Below are positions 18,654 to 28,124 of a stretch of 64,000 nt of DNA, piece by piece (positions within the stretch are counted from its first letter, which is position 1; the number at the start of each line of letters is the position of its first letter). The notes beneath the pieces are model-generated. The model was not told the DNA's origin, did no database searches, and worked only from the letters and a program-made list of their open reading frames with translations. This stretch comes from Chloracidobacterium sp. GTDB taxonomy: Bacteria; Acidobacteriota; Blastocatellia; Chloracidobacteriales; Chloracidobacteriaceae. Both the position numbers and the translations under genes were made by a program. The stretch covers positions 1-64,000 of the forward strand of contig JANWUV010000014.1 of assembly GCA_025057975.1 (NCBI GenBank). Direction: 5' to 3'.

Positions 18654-21236
18654 ATGAACGCAACCGTCGCGGCGGCTCCAAGCAAACGTCACGAGATTGT
18701 CAATCGGCACGCCATTCTGGAGGCCATCCGCAGCATTTCTGCGATTGAAGAGCTTGTTGAATACGAGCAAGGCCAGGGCTACAAGTTCGGCGTCGATCTG
18801 GAAGTGGCTGTCTACGGTCGCAACTACGGACCGGGCAAGAAGGTCGGCCCATACATACGGATGTACGACTACCCACCGGGGCTGGAAATTGTCCGGCAGG
18901 GCGACTGGGACACCAACACGTTCTTCATCGTCGTCTCCGGCGCGGCGGAAGTGTTCATTAGCGGTGTGGCGGAGCCGGTCGCCGTCTTTGAGGCTGGAAA
19001 GCCCTTTGGCGAAATGGGCGTTCTAGCAGGTGCGCCGCGCAGCGCGACTGTCATCGCTCATCGTCAGCGCGGTGCGCGCCTTCTCGAAGTGCAGCGCCCG
19101 GCGCTGCGCATCTTACGTAAGCTCAAAAAGTTTGGGGCGGCGCTCGACATTACCTACCGCAACAACGGTCGCGCCGCCGCCGCCAACCAGCTTCAGGTTT
19201 CAGACGAGCTGAGAAAAAAGATCGCCGACATCGCCGATTTTCGGCTGGTGGCGCGTGGTCACGTCTTGACGAGTGAGGGTGAACCGGTTCGCCGCTTATT
19301 ATTTATCCGCGACGGTTGGGTGAAGCGCACCGGCCAAGCGCAGACTGGTGAAGCGACGGATTATCTCGGTCCTGGCTACATTCTGGGCTTTAATGCGCTG
19401 AGCGTCCGCGACGCCCGCTTTCCCTACCGAACCGTGGCGATGAGCCGTACGGAACTGCTGGAAGTTCCGGTGGAAGACCTGTACCGCGACCCGCAACTGC
19501 TTGACGCCATTAAGACGGCCTTAGGCGTGGCTGGCGAGATTGGGACGCCGCTGCAACCGGCCAAGCCCCTTCAGTTCAATCCGGCGGTCAGAGCCGCCCA
19601 GGAACGCCTGCTGGACAAAGGACTCGCCGACGCCAACAACCTGCTGCTGATGGACATGGACCTGTGCGTTCGTTGTGGGAACTGCTCCCTAGCCTGCCAT
19701 CAGATTCACGGACACGCCCGACTCAAGCGAACCGGCATTCAGGTTCTACGTCCAAAAACCCCGACTCACACGAAGCTTGACCAGTCGTTGCTGATGCCGT
19801 CCGTGTGCCTCCACTGCAAAGACCCGGAGTGCCTCACGGGATGTCCGACCGGGGCTATTGCGCGTTTTGAGGGCGGGCAGGTGGACATCCTCCCTAGCCT
19901 ATGTATTGGGTGCGGCGATTGTGCGACACAGTGCCCCTACAACGCGATTTCACTCGTTCCGCGCAGCGAACTCAAAAAAGCTAAGTCGCCGACCGTGGCT
20001 GCGCCATCCAAAAACGGCCAAGGTGGGTCCGACAAGGACAAAAACGCTGCGTCGGAAGTTGGGTCGTTCGATCCTTTCGCCGCCTTCGGGCTGCGCTTCG
20101 ACCCAAAGCCTGCTCCGGTCACCCAAAGCGAAGACTTGGTCGCCATCAAGTGCAACCTGTGCAACAACACACCGCTGAACCCTAAAGACGCGGCGGGCAA
20201 ACCGGTTTACGCCACACACAAATACAACTGCGAGGAAAATTGCCCGACCGGGGCGCTCAGGCGCGTCAAGCCCAACGAGTACTTCAACGAAATCGCGCAG
20301 ATTCACGGCACAGCGTTCCGATTGACGTCAGGGATGATTGTTGGGAATCGGTTCGGCCATACCGACCGCGCTAAGCTGTTGGCGCACATCGTGGGCGTCG
20401 CCTTCACGCTGGTGCTCTGCGGAGGAACGATGGCCGGCATTGTTCAGTACGGGCTGGGGACGCCGCTTTTCAGGTCTAGCTGGTTCAACTTCCGGTGGAT
20501 CACCGGTTTGGTCGGCCTTGTCGGCATCGTCGTCGTGATGCTTTACCCTGTCCGACGGCAGATGTGGCGGCGACGCGCCGGAGCGCTCAAGCTATGGATG
20601 CTGGCGCACACTTACGCCGGCGTTATCGCAGGCGTCATTTTGTTGCTCCACGGCGGGACAAACCTCGGCGGCCCGGTCACAGCGGCGCTGATGATTGCAT
20701 TTGATTTGGTGATTTTGACCGGACTAGTCGGCGTTTTGCTCTACCAACTCGGGCCGCGCATGCTGACCAAAATCGAAGGAGAACCGTTACTGGCCGAAGA
20801 CCTGATGCGTCGCCGTGACGAGTTGTACCAAGAAATTGCCGACCTGACCATAACGGCGCAGGAGCAAGCCGACAAGGAAGGACGCGGCGCACAGTTCCGG
20901 CAGACCTTCCTTCCAGCGCGCGACCGCGTGATTCGCGCGGTTTTGTCGCTTCGTTTCCTGTTACGGCAGTACGCACGCCGCGAGACGCTGGAGGCTCTGC
21001 TAGCCGACGCTCGCAAACGGTTCGGCGACGCCATCGCCCAGCAGACTAACGCCGCCGAGCAGGAGATCATGCGACAAATCATTGACGCAATCGCCACCAT
21101 TCGGCGGATTGACGCTCTGCTGTACATCCACCGGGCGCTCAAGCTGTGGATGCCGCCGCATGTTATCTCGACATCGGTGATGTTGGCCCTGTTGGTCGTG
21201 CATATCGCCCAAGTTGTGTACTATCTGTGGCGGTAA
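18654..21236 (+). CDS. Cyclic-nucleotide-binding / four-[4Fe-4S] ferredoxin / multi-TM protein (putative sensor-electron-transfer subunit)
   Basis: 860 residues. A cyclic-nucleotide-binding (CNB) domain spans about 65-175, with an intact phosphate cassette FGEMGVLAGAPRSAT. A second, degenerate CNB fold is at about 190-285. From about 335 there are four cysteine groups in DmsB/PsrB style: CVRCGNCSLAC, CLHCKDPECLTGCP, CIGCGDCATQCP and CNLC...CEENCP, enough for four [4Fe-4S]. A Gly/Lys/Ser linker (about 445-490) interrupts them. Residues 575-700 hold four TM helices with His in LLAHIVG, LAHTYAG and LLLHGG; a charged helical stretch follows, then a last TM near 837-859 flanked by PPH and VVHIAQ. 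Membrane His pairs suggest b-type heme. A weak ribosome binding site and 78 nt to the next gene suggest one operon. The function is inferred, not known. Confidence 0.85.
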   Translation: MNATVAAAPSKRHEIVNRHAILEAIRSISAIEELVEYEQGQGYKFGVDLEVAVYGRNYGPGKKVGPYIRMYDYPPGLEIVRQGDWDTNTFFIVVSGAAEVFISGVAEPVAVFEAGKPFGEMGVLAGAPRSATVIAHRQRGARLLEVQRPALRILRKLKKFGAALDITYRNNGRAAAANQLQVSDELRKKIADIADFRLVARGHVLTSEGEPVRRLLFIRDGWVKRTGQAQTGEATDYLGPGYILGFNALSVRDARFPYRTVAMSRTELLEVPVEDLYRDPQLLDAIKTALGVAGEIGTPLQPAKPLQFNPAVRAAQERLLDKGLADANNLLLMDMDLCVRCGNCSLACHQIHGHARLKRTGIQVLRPKTPTHTKLDQSLLMPSVCLHCKDPECLTGCPTGAIARFEGGQVDILPSLCIGCGDCATQCPYNAISLVPRSELKKAKSPTVAAPSKNGQGGSDKDKNAASEVGSFDPFAAFGLRFDPKPAPVTQSEDLVAIKCNLCNNTPLNPKDAAGKPVYATHKYNCEENCPTGALRRVKPNEYFNEIAQIHGTAFRLTSGMIVGNRFGHTDRAKLLAHIVGVAFTLVLCGGTMAGIVQYGLGTPLFRSSWFNFRWITGLVGLVGIVVVMLYPVRRQMWRRRAGALKLWMLAHTYAGVIAGVILLLHGGTNLGGPVTAALMIAFDLVILTGLVGVLLYQLGPRMLTKIEGEPLLAEDLMRRRDELYQEIADLTITAQEQADKEGRGAQFRQTFLPARDRVIRAVLSLRFLLRQYARRETLEALLADARKRFGDAIAQQTNAAEQEIMRQIIDAIATIRRIDALLYIHRALKLWMPPHVISTSVMLALLVVHIAQVVYYLWR

Positions 21237-21314
21237 TGCCTGTCGTGTGCCTTCTGCGGTGACGCCCCCGCCGCCTGCAACGCCCCTCGGAAACCTTCGG
21301 CTCATGGAGTCGCC

Positions 21315-24300
21315 GTGGCAAAACGCAGCCGTTTCACGATTCAGCGTAAAGACCTCTTGGACAAGGGCGATCTTGTTCTTGAACTGGAAGGTCTAGTTAT
21401 CGGCTCACAGGCCGGCTGTGATCTGCTGCTCAATCACCCAACGGTATCGCGCATTCACGCCGGCATTCGGGAAGTGGACGGTCGGTGGTGGCTGACGAAC
21501 CTTTCCAGTACGAACGGCACGCAGGTCAACGGCGCGCTAGTCGAGACGGTTGAACTCCAACCCGGAGATGTGATTCGCATTGGCGTCTTCGTCCTTCGCC
21601 CGACTTTCACGGAAGGGACGATGACGCTTGATATTGATCGCCATGTGGACGCTTACGCGGCGTCTGAGCAAAGTACGCGCCTGTTGGGCGACCCGCTACA
21701 GGCGACGGCTGAGGGCAAAACGGCGCTGCTGCCAAAACTGACCAGCTATCTGCAACAACGCGGGATCACGCGGCGGCTGAGCGACCAAACCCAGCGTTTG
21801 ACGGAGACGCCGCCCCTAGCAAATGTCCCCGAAGCGCCGCCGCCGAGCGCTACCGGCTTGCTGCAGGCAGCTCGATTACAGCGCAACCTGACGGGGTTGT
21901 TGACCTCGATTCTGTCGCTGCCAGAGCAGGAGCAAAAACGCTTCCAGCAGGCGATGAACGTCTTTTGGGAGCGGCGTAAGGCGGCCATCAAAGGCGAGCA
22001 GAAGCTTGATGAACAATCGCCGCTTGAACCCCGCGAACCGCCCGAAGAACTCAAAAAACACAACCTACACTTGGGCAAGAAGCGGTTTAACTGGACGCCG
22101 ACCAACGACCTGATTCGCCCATGGCCGCGCGGGTATCTGTATGTTTTTGGCGCAGTGGCGGCCGTTTTGTGCGTCATTGCTTTCTTTGTGTGGGAAGCGG
22201 CCTATTTGCCGGGTGATACGTCGAACCCGCACGCACTGCCGGCTGCGCAACTACCTGCGCCGATTCAGGAGCGCCTCCGCCTTAAGCTCGTGGCGAATGC
22301 ACCCGTCGCAAACAAGTGCAGCGCCTGCCACGCCGCGACGACTTCCATGCAGAACAAGTGCGTGGAGTGTCACGAGACCAACCACTTCAACACCACGATC
22401 ATTGCCAAGCACGAAGCGGCCAACATCCAGTGCGTTGACTGCCATACTGAGCACAAGGGCGCAGACTTCCGTCCTGGTGTCGTCTCGCGCAGCATGTGTA
22501 TTGACTGCCACCGGGATAACCCGACCCACCCCAAAGCTGTAAGTTTGAAGGACGGCTCACCCTTGCGCGAGCCGCATCGCGGTTCATTCGGTTACCCGGT
22601 GGAAAACGGCGTCTGGTCATGGCGACGCCCAATGAATCCAAAGTGGGACAGGCTTTTTTCGGAAAGCAAGACGCCGCTGGAGCCTTCCACGAAATTCCAC
22701 TTGATCCATGCCGCCGTCGCGCCATCTGCAAGCGCTTGGAAATGCAGCGAATGTCACGACGGCGCATTCGCCAAGGGCGCAGCTGAGATCAAAGTCATCA
22801 ACCGCGACAAGTGCGCCGTTTGTCACGGACAAGCCTACGTCCAAAAAGCGTCACTTGAGGAGTTGGATACAAACGCGCTGCGGCTTGGCATCAATTGCAA
22901 CTCCTGTCATGCGCAACATCCGCAGTCGCAAACGCTGACGGCTGCCCGCCGCGCACCGAGCGGTGGGCCTGAACCTGTCATTTTCACCAAGGATCGCGTC
23001 TATCGCGGCGGCAAAGATTGGCAGTGGACGAGTCTGGCAGCTAAGTTTGGCGGCTTCACCATCGGCGACTGGGCGCTCTTTTTTAGCTTGATTCCGCTGA
23101 CGAGCCTTGGCTTTCTCACCTTCGACACGCTGCGCAAGCGCCGTGAGCAAGCTGTTCTCAAGGGACGGGTGCTCGACTTGGCGAATCGGCATCGCAAGTT
23201 TACCGACACACGCTACGCCGAGCGGTGGGAATCTCCCGCCCAGATCGAACGGGCGCGCATCTCGGCAAGGGAAAATCCTGTGCCGCATCCGGTCATCAAT
23301 TACGAAACCTGCATTGGCTGCCACGCCTGCATTCTTGCCTGTCCGCAGGATGTACTCGGTTTTGATGACCAAGAGCACCACGCCATCGTCGTCAACCTCG
23401 AACAGTGCATGGAAGACACAGGCTGTCAGCAGGCGTGTCCAACCGTGCCGCAGTCATGCGTCCTGATCAACACGCGGCAGAACATCCGCGAAGCGCCAAA
23501 GCCCCTACGCAAGGGCGCAAGTGAGGGATTCGAAGCCGAAGGCGTACCGAGCGTTTACTTAGTCGGCGATGTGTCGGGCGTCCCGCTGATTCGCAACGCC
23601 ATCAAGGAAGGTCGGCTGGCGATTGAACGTATCGCCGAGAAACTCAAAGTAGAAGGGCCGGTCGCTGGGGCGGAGTACGATGTCGCCATTGTCGGCGTCG
23701 GGCCAGGCGGTATTTCCGCCGTCGCACGGGCGGCGGAACTGGGGTTGCGTTACGTGGCGTTGGAACAGGGCCGCCGGTATGCCACCATTGTTGACAAGTA
23801 CCCAGCTGGCAAGTATGTCGCCTTCAATCCCTTCAACCCAAACGAGCCGCCGCTGGGCGCGATTCGGCTGGAAGGCCCGGGCGACTTGAAGGAGACGATG
23901 CTTGCGTGGTGGGATGAAGCCGTCGAAAGGCTGGGGCTTGTCATCCACGAGTACGAGGGTTGTAAGGCCATCGTCCGGGAGGGCGACTACTTTTTGGTCA
24001 AAACGACCAAGAACGCTCAAGGCTACAAGGCGCGCAAGGTTGTGCTGGCGATTGGCAACGCAGGTGAACCGCGCAAGCTCGGCTGTCCCGGCGAGGTAGA
24101 GGGGCGGGTGATCTACCGCCTGCAAGACCCTGGCGCATTCAAAGGGAAGCATATCGTGGTGGTCGGCGCAGGCAACTCGGCGGTCGAAGCCGCCGTAGAC
24201 CTCGCCGGACAGCGCCAACCGGATGGAACAGTTAAATTCCCGCCCGACGCGGAAGCCAACCATGTCACGTTGGTCATTCGGTCGGATTTCCCAAAGGATT

Positions 24301-24542
24301 TGACGCTCGAAAACAAGATGTGGGTCTATTACTGCATAGACGCCGGACGGATTACGGCGTACTTTGGCGCTGGCATTCGGGAAATCACTGACCGTGAGGT
24401 TGTTATTGAGAGCATCCGCGACAAGCGTGAAATCGCCCGCATCCCAAACGACTACGTGTTTGCTTTGATCGGCAGCATTGCGCCTAAGGAGTTTCTAACC
24501 AAGCTGGGCATCAAGTACGCCGGGGACGACAAGCAACGGTGA
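21315..24542 (+). CDS. FHA - TM - heptaheme cytochrome c - TM - 2x[4Fe-4S] - FAD/NAD(P) oxidoreductase fusion
   Basis: 1075 residues, GTG start. FHA domain at about 15-100 with the phosphothreonine-binding GS, SRIH and NLSSTNGT motifs. A Pro-rich linker leads to TM1 (about 274-298). Seven CxxCH heme motifs follow at about 335, 349, 373, 395, 477, 500 and 529 (CSACH, CVECH, CVDCH, CIDCH, CSECH, CAVCH, CNSCH). TM2 is at about 583-605. Then come ferredoxin motifs CIGCHACILACP and CMEDTGCQQACP, a VYLVGDVSGVPLI segment, and a two-dinucleotide-domain flavoprotein with IVGVGPGGISA (about 791) and VVVGAGNSAVEAA (about 946). No CxxC disulfide is seen, so it is not a thioredoxin reductase. The layout predicts FHA and flavin in the cytoplasm and hemes outside. 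Family unnamed as far as I know. Confidence 0.87.
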   Translation: MAKRSRFTIQRKDLLDKGDLVLELEGLVIGSQAGCDLLLNHPTVSRIHAGIREVDGRWWLTNLSSTNGTQVNGALVETVELQPGDVIRIGVFVLRPTFTEGTMTLDIDRHVDAYAASEQSTRLLGDPLQATAEGKTALLPKLTSYLQQRGITRRLSDQTQRLTETPPLANVPEAPPPSATGLLQAARLQRNLTGLLTSILSLPEQEQKRFQQAMNVFWERRKAAIKGEQKLDEQSPLEPREPPEELKKHNLHLGKKRFNWTPTNDLIRPWPRGYLYVFGAVAAVLCVIAFFVWEAAYLPGDTSNPHALPAAQLPAPIQERLRLKLVANAPVANKCSACHAATTSMQNKCVECHETNHFNTTIIAKHEAANIQCVDCHTEHKGADFRPGVVSRSMCIDCHRDNPTHPKAVSLKDGSPLREPHRGSFGYPVENGVWSWRRPMNPKWDRLFSESKTPLEPSTKFHLIHAAVAPSASAWKCSECHDGAFAKGAAEIKVINRDKCAVCHGQAYVQKASLEELDTNALRLGINCNSCHAQHPQSQTLTAARRAPSGGPEPVIFTKDRVYRGGKDWQWTSLAAKFGGFTIGDWALFFSLIPLTSLGFLTFDTLRKRREQAVLKGRVLDLANRHRKFTDTRYAERWESPAQIERARISARENPVPHPVINYETCIGCHACILACPQDVLGFDDQEHHAIVVNLEQCMEDTGCQQACPTVPQSCVLINTRQNIREAPKPLRKGASEGFEAEGVPSVYLVGDVSGVPLIRNAIKEGRLAIERIAEKLKVEGPVAGAEYDVAIVGVGPGGISAVARAAELGLRYVALEQGRRYATIVDKYPAGKYVAFNPFNPNEPPLGAIRLEGPGDLKETMLAWWDEAVERLGLVIHEYEGCKAIVREGDYFLVKTTKNAQGYKARKVVLAIGNAGEPRKLGCPGEVEGRVIYRLQDPGAFKGKHIVVVGAGNSAVEAAVDLAGQRQPDGTVKFPPDAEANHVTLVIRSDFPKDLTLENKMWVYYCIDAGRITAYFGAGIREITDREVVIESIRDKREIARIPNDYVFALIGSIAPKEFLTKLGIKYAGDDKQR

Positions 24543-24615
24543 GGCGTCACATTCACCTCCCGACGGCGGGCGGCGCGCGTCCGGTTCAAGACTAGAACAC
24601 ATTGTTTGCGTCACC

Positions 24616-25245
24616 CTATGAGGTGGAAAAACCCTCTGAAGGCTGCTGGTTGTGTAAATGGGTGATGAGCGCCTCGACGGCGCGTGCGCGGTGACTGTAC
24701 CGGGCTTTTTCCGCCGCCGTCATTTCCGCGAAGGTGCGTGTCTCACCTTCGGGGATAAACAGTGGATCATAGCCAAACCCCAGCTGACCGCGCGGCTCCG
24801 CCGCTATGACGCCGGAGCAAAGTCCGGTGAAACAGCGTTCTTCCGTATCCGTCACTAACGCTAAGACGCACACAAACTGCGCCGTCCGCTGGTCGGGCGG
24901 CACGTCGCGTAGGGCGGCAAGTAACTTGGCGATGTTTTCAGCGTCGGAGGCCTGCTCACCGGCGTAGCGGGCCGAGTACACGCCGGGAGCGCCGTCTAAA
25001 GCATCCACGCACAAACCGGAGTCGTCCGCTAAGACGCAGCCGCCGGTTGCAGCGCGCACCGTTCGCGCTTTGATCAGCGCATTTTCCGCAAACGTCGCGC
25101 CGGTTTCGGCGACGGACGGTATGCCTGTAAAAGCTTCCAGACCAATCACATGCTCTGTGACGGCCGCCAGTAAGTCACGAAATTCAGACAACTTGCCGGC
25201 GTTCCGCGTAGCGATAATCAGCGGTGAAAAGCACAACCAGGCCAT
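24616..25245 (-). CDS. rdgB: Non-canonical purine NTP pyrophosphatase (RdgB/HAM1)
   Basis: 209 residues from ATG 25245, which has GGGAGG just upstream; a longer frame to 25380 would add 45 non-family residues. Signature blocks: IIATRNAGKLSEFRDLL at the start, FAENALIKA, VLADDSGLCVDALDGAPGVYSARYAG, GFGYDPLFIPEG and the C-terminal SHRARA. It hydrolyses dITP/XTP to monophosphates, keeping deaminated purines out of DNA and RNA. It is convergent with the FHA-cytochrome gene. Confidence 0.96.
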   Translation of the reverse strand: MAWLCFSPLIIATRNAGKLSEFRDLLAAVTEHVIGLEAFTGIPSVAETGATFAENALIKARTVRAATGGCVLADDSGLCVDALDGAPGVYSARYAGEQASDAENIAKLLAALRDVPPDQRTAQFVCVLALVTDTEERCFTGLCSGVIAAEPRGQLGFGYDPLFIPEGETRTFAEMTAAEKARYSHRARAVEALITHLHNQQPSEGFSTS

Positions 25246-25548
25246 TTTGGCCTCCCGCCCAATGAGGAAATTCGGCGCAAAGTCGGCGTGGGAAGGAAAC
25301 CTTGCAGCGGTCGGCAACGTCCATGAGTGAACGGCGCACGAGGACGCTAAAACGGGGCAGAAAGCTCCGTCACAGAACACACAGAAGTCTTGCCGTGCGA
25401 CCGGATATACTGGGCCAGTCGTCTTGACCTTGCATTAATGGGTTGCTGAAGACGGCAGGCGCAACATACGCTGACGAGTTGACGTAGTTTACTTATCACG
25501 GCGACCAAAGCAAGTCTTTTCCCCACAACCTAACTTAAGAAGACAGCC

Positions 25549-27228
25549 ATGCGACTCGATCTGAAAGAAAACCTGATGGATGGCGACACGGATCCGACTG
25601 CCGGAGACGCTCTTCCAACCCTCGACCTCGAAAAATTTCTTGCCGAGATAGATTCCACCGCATCGGAAGAAGATGACTTTCTCCTCGACAGCGAGGTCGA
25701 AGAAACCGAAGAACTGGAAGAACCGACAGAGGACCTCGAAAACGGCGCACTTGCGCCGCAGCCAGACCTTTCCGCTTCTGAAAGCGACCGCTCACTCGAC
25801 GCGATGACCCTTTACTTGCGCGAGATGAGCAACGTCGCGCTGCTGACTCGTGAAGACGAGGTCAATATCGCCAAGCGCATTGAGCGGGGGCGGCTGCGTC
25901 TCTACAAGGCTCACTCGCGTTCGTTGATTGTCGCCGAGTACCTTGAAGAGCTGGCGGAACAGCTCAGAGAGCGCAAAATTGGCATTCGCCAAGTCATTGA
26001 TACTTCCGACTCTGACGCCGAGGACATTACGCTTGAAAACGAAGAGCGGTATCTTGCGGAAACCATCGAACGGTTTCAGTCCATTTCACGCGGCCTTGCC
26101 CATATTCGAGAAGAAGCCGCCAAAATCGAGAAGGAACGTAAGCGCAGCCCGCGCAAGGCGCAACAGCGGTATCGGCGTTACCTGCGCAAGCGTGTTGAAC
26201 TGTCGCGGCTGATTCGCGGTGTCCTTTTTTCGGACCAGATTCGGCAGAAGTTCAACGACCGCATTCGGCTCGTCGTCCGTCAAATCCAGGACGCCGAACG
26301 CAAGATCGCCCAAGCGAAGGAATCGCTGGTGCCCAAGCGGCGGCGCGTCCGGATGGATGCCGTTGAGGCGCAAAAACAAATCGAAGAAGCGCAGAAGGTC
26401 ATCGCCGACATTGAAAAGCGTTACTTAGAGCCGGCCGGACGCATCAAAGCCTCGCTAAGCCGAATCTTTTCCGCTTCGGCCGAAGCCGAAAAGGCGCGCC
26501 GCGAGATGATTGAGGCCAACCTGCGGTTGGTGGTCTCCATCGCCAAAAACTATATCAACCGCTCGCGCGGCCTTCAGTTTTCCGACCTCATCCAGGAAGG
26601 CAACATCGGTCTGATGCGCGCCGTCGAGAAGTTCGACTACCGGCGCGGCTACAAGTTTTCAACCTATGCCACGTGGTGGATTCGGCAGGCGGTGACGCGC
26701 GCCATCGCCGACCAAGGCCGCACCATTCGCGTTCCTGTCCATATGGTTGAAACCATCAACAAGATTGTTCGCACGGCGCGGCTGATGGTTCAGGAACTTG
26801 GGCGCGAACCAACCCATGAGGAACTCGCCCAGCGGACGGATTTACCGGTTGCTAAGGTGCGTCAGGCGCTCAAAATCGCGCAAGAACCGATCAGCTTGGA
26901 AACGCCGATTGGCGACGACGGCGAATCCAACCTCGGCAGCTTCATCGAGGACCGTAATAGCCTCAATCCGGCGGAAATTATCGTCGGGAAGGGACTGCGC
27001 GAGGCAACGTTGGAAGTGCTCAGTACGCTCACGCCGCGCGAAGAGCAGATTCTCAAAATGCGCTTCGGGCTGGACGGCGACGGCCAAGAGCGGACGCTCG
27101 AAGAAGTCGGTCGCTACTTCTCTGTTACCCGTGAGCGTATTCGCCAGATCGAAGCTAAGGCGCTGCGCAAACTCCGTCATCCGTCGCGAAGCCGCAAACT
27201 CAAGACCTTCTTCGACGACGGCCAGTGA
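25549..27228 (+). CDS. rpoD: RNA polymerase sigma-70 factor, canonical primary-type DNA contacts
   Basis: 559 residues. Residues 17-85 are strongly acidic and lack an obvious region 1.1. Region 1.2 starts at [20 protein letters not shown] charged non-conserved region spans about 150-310. Regions 2.1-2.4 include [19 protein letters not shown] and [17 protein letters not shown], region 3.0 has HMVETINKI, and region 4.2 has [20 protein letters not shown]. The residues that contact the -10 and -35 elements in E. coli sigma-70 (Gln437, Thr440, Arg584, Glu585, Gln589) are all retained. It stands alone, away from dnaG, and is followed by a strong terminator hairpin. On its contacts it is the better candidate for the housekeeping sigma factor. 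Confidence 0.93.
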   Translation: MRLDLKENLMDGDTDPTAGDALPTLDLEKFLAEIDSTASEEDDFLLDSEVEETEELEEPTEDLENGALAPQPDLSASESDRSLDAMTLYLREMSNVALLTREDEVNIAKRIERGRLRLYKAHSRSLIVAEYLEELAEQLRERKIGIRQVIDTSDSDAEDITLENEERYLAETIERFQSISRGLAHIREEAAKIEKERKRSPRKAQQRYRRYLRKRVELSRLIRGVLFSDQIRQKFNDRIRLVVRQIQDAERKIAQAKESLVPKRRRVRMDAVEAQKQIEEAQKVIADIEKRYLEPAGRIKASLSRIFSASAEAEKARREMIEANLRLVVSIAKNYINRSRGLQFSDLIQEGNIGLMRAVEKFDYRRGYKFSTYATWWIRQAVTRAIADQGRTIRVPVHMVETINKIVRTARLMVQELGREPTHEELAQRTDLPVAKVRQALKIAQEPISLETPIGDDGESNLGSFIEDRNSLNPAEIIVGKGLREATLEVLSTLTPREEQILKMRFGLDGDGQERTLEEVGRYFSVTRERIRQIEAKALRKLRHPSRSRKLKTFFDDGQ

Positions 27229-27260
27229 CGGCGCTTCAATTTCGGCTGGTTCTTTGAAGG

Positions 27261-27304
27261 CCGCCGCCCAGCGTTTCCTTCCCTAGGGAAGCGATGGGCG
27301 GCGG
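27261..27304 (+). terminator. Strong hairpin after the 25.5-kb sigma gene
   Basis: Perfect 10-bp outer stem (CCGCCGCCCA / TGGGCGGCGG) with an inner 12-bp palindrome TTCCCTAGGGAA, followed by TATTGTTTTGG. It lies 33 nt after the sigma stop and ends 13 nt before the RDD gene's start, so it could also affect translation of that gene. Confidence 0.75.
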
Positions 27305-27316
27305 TATTGTTTTGGT

Positions 27317-28120
27317 ATGCGGCTTGACAACCAACTTGTTGTCGAAACCCCGGAACGTGTCGAACTGCGGTTTGCCCTCGCTAATGTCGGCAGCCGTTTC
27401 CTTGCCGCTTTGATTGACCATTGCCTCCAACTCTTCGCAATGTTTCTTCTGCTCCTCGTGGTGGCGCAGATTGGCGAATGGCTGCGCGACTTTGAGCCGA
27501 CCTTGAGCCATTCCGCCGAACTGTGGCTACTGGCCCTCGCTTTGCTCTTGGCGTTTGTCATCTACTCCGGTTATTTCACCGCGTTTGAGGCTTGGTGGAA
27601 TGGTCAAACACCGGGCAAGCGCCGGATGCGGTTGCGAGTGATTCGCATTGACGGGCGGCCTATCGGCTTCTTTGAAGCGCTGGTGCGGAACATTCTCCGC
27701 AGTATTGATTTTCTCCCCAGCGGCTATGCGCTGGGCGTGATGAGTATCATGCTCCACCGCGAATCACGTCGGTTGGGCGACCTTGTCGCTGGGACGGTCG
27801 TGGTCAAGGAACGCATTGGCGCTACGCCCAGTCTGGATCGCGTGTTGGCGACGCATACGGCTGAGGTTCAACTGGGTCAGCAGGAAGCGGTGGTAGACCC
27901 TGCCCGTCTCCGAGCCTTGACGCCGGAGGATGTGGCGGCGGTGGAACGCTTCCTGCTCCGCCGGACGGCGTTGCCGGAAAACGCCCGTCCAAGAATGGCC
28001 GCCCGCATTGCTAACGCCGTTAGCCAGCGGCTTGGCGTTCCACATCCGTCGCACCCGGAAGCCTTTCTAGAAGCTGTCAATCGCCAGTACCGCGCGCAGG
28101 CGAAATATCTTGTTGACTAG
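27317..28120 (+). CDS. RDD family membrane protein
   Basis: 267 residues. The RDD core contains FALANVGSRFLAALIDH (Arg and Asp of the family name), two hydrophobic segments (LFAMFLLLLVVAQIG and LWLLALALLLAFVIYSGYF), then NGQTPGKRRMRLRVIR and RRLGDLVAGTVVVKER, all typical of the family. The soluble C-terminal part of about 85 residues is not recognised. RDD proteins are poorly understood; some act in Na+/Li+/H+ transport. Its stop is 4 nt before the rhomboid start, so the two are probably co-translated. Confidence 0.9.
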   Translation: MRLDNQLVVETPERVELRFALANVGSRFLAALIDHCLQLFAMFLLLLVVAQIGEWLRDFEPTLSHSAELWLLALALLLAFVIYSGYFTAFEAWWNGQTPGKRRMRLRVIRIDGRPIGFFEALVRNILRSIDFLPSGYALGVMSIMLHRESRRLGDLVAGTVVVKERIGATPSLDRVLATHTAEVQLGQQEAVVDPARLRALTPEDVAAVERFLLRRTALPENARPRMAARIANAVSQRLGVPHPSHPEAFLEAVNRQYRAQAKYLVD

Positions 28121-28124
28121 TGAT

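Noticed and set aside
23311-23345. An eighth CxxCH (CIGCH) in the FHA-cytochrome protein
   Set aside because: It is the first part of a classical [4Fe-4S] motif CIGCHACILACP and lies beyond TM2 on the predicted cytoplasmic side, so it is not counted as a heme site.
23678-24542. Thioredoxin reductase as the name of the C-terminal flavoprotein part
   Set aside because: Both dinucleotide motifs are present but the redox-active CxxC between them is absent.
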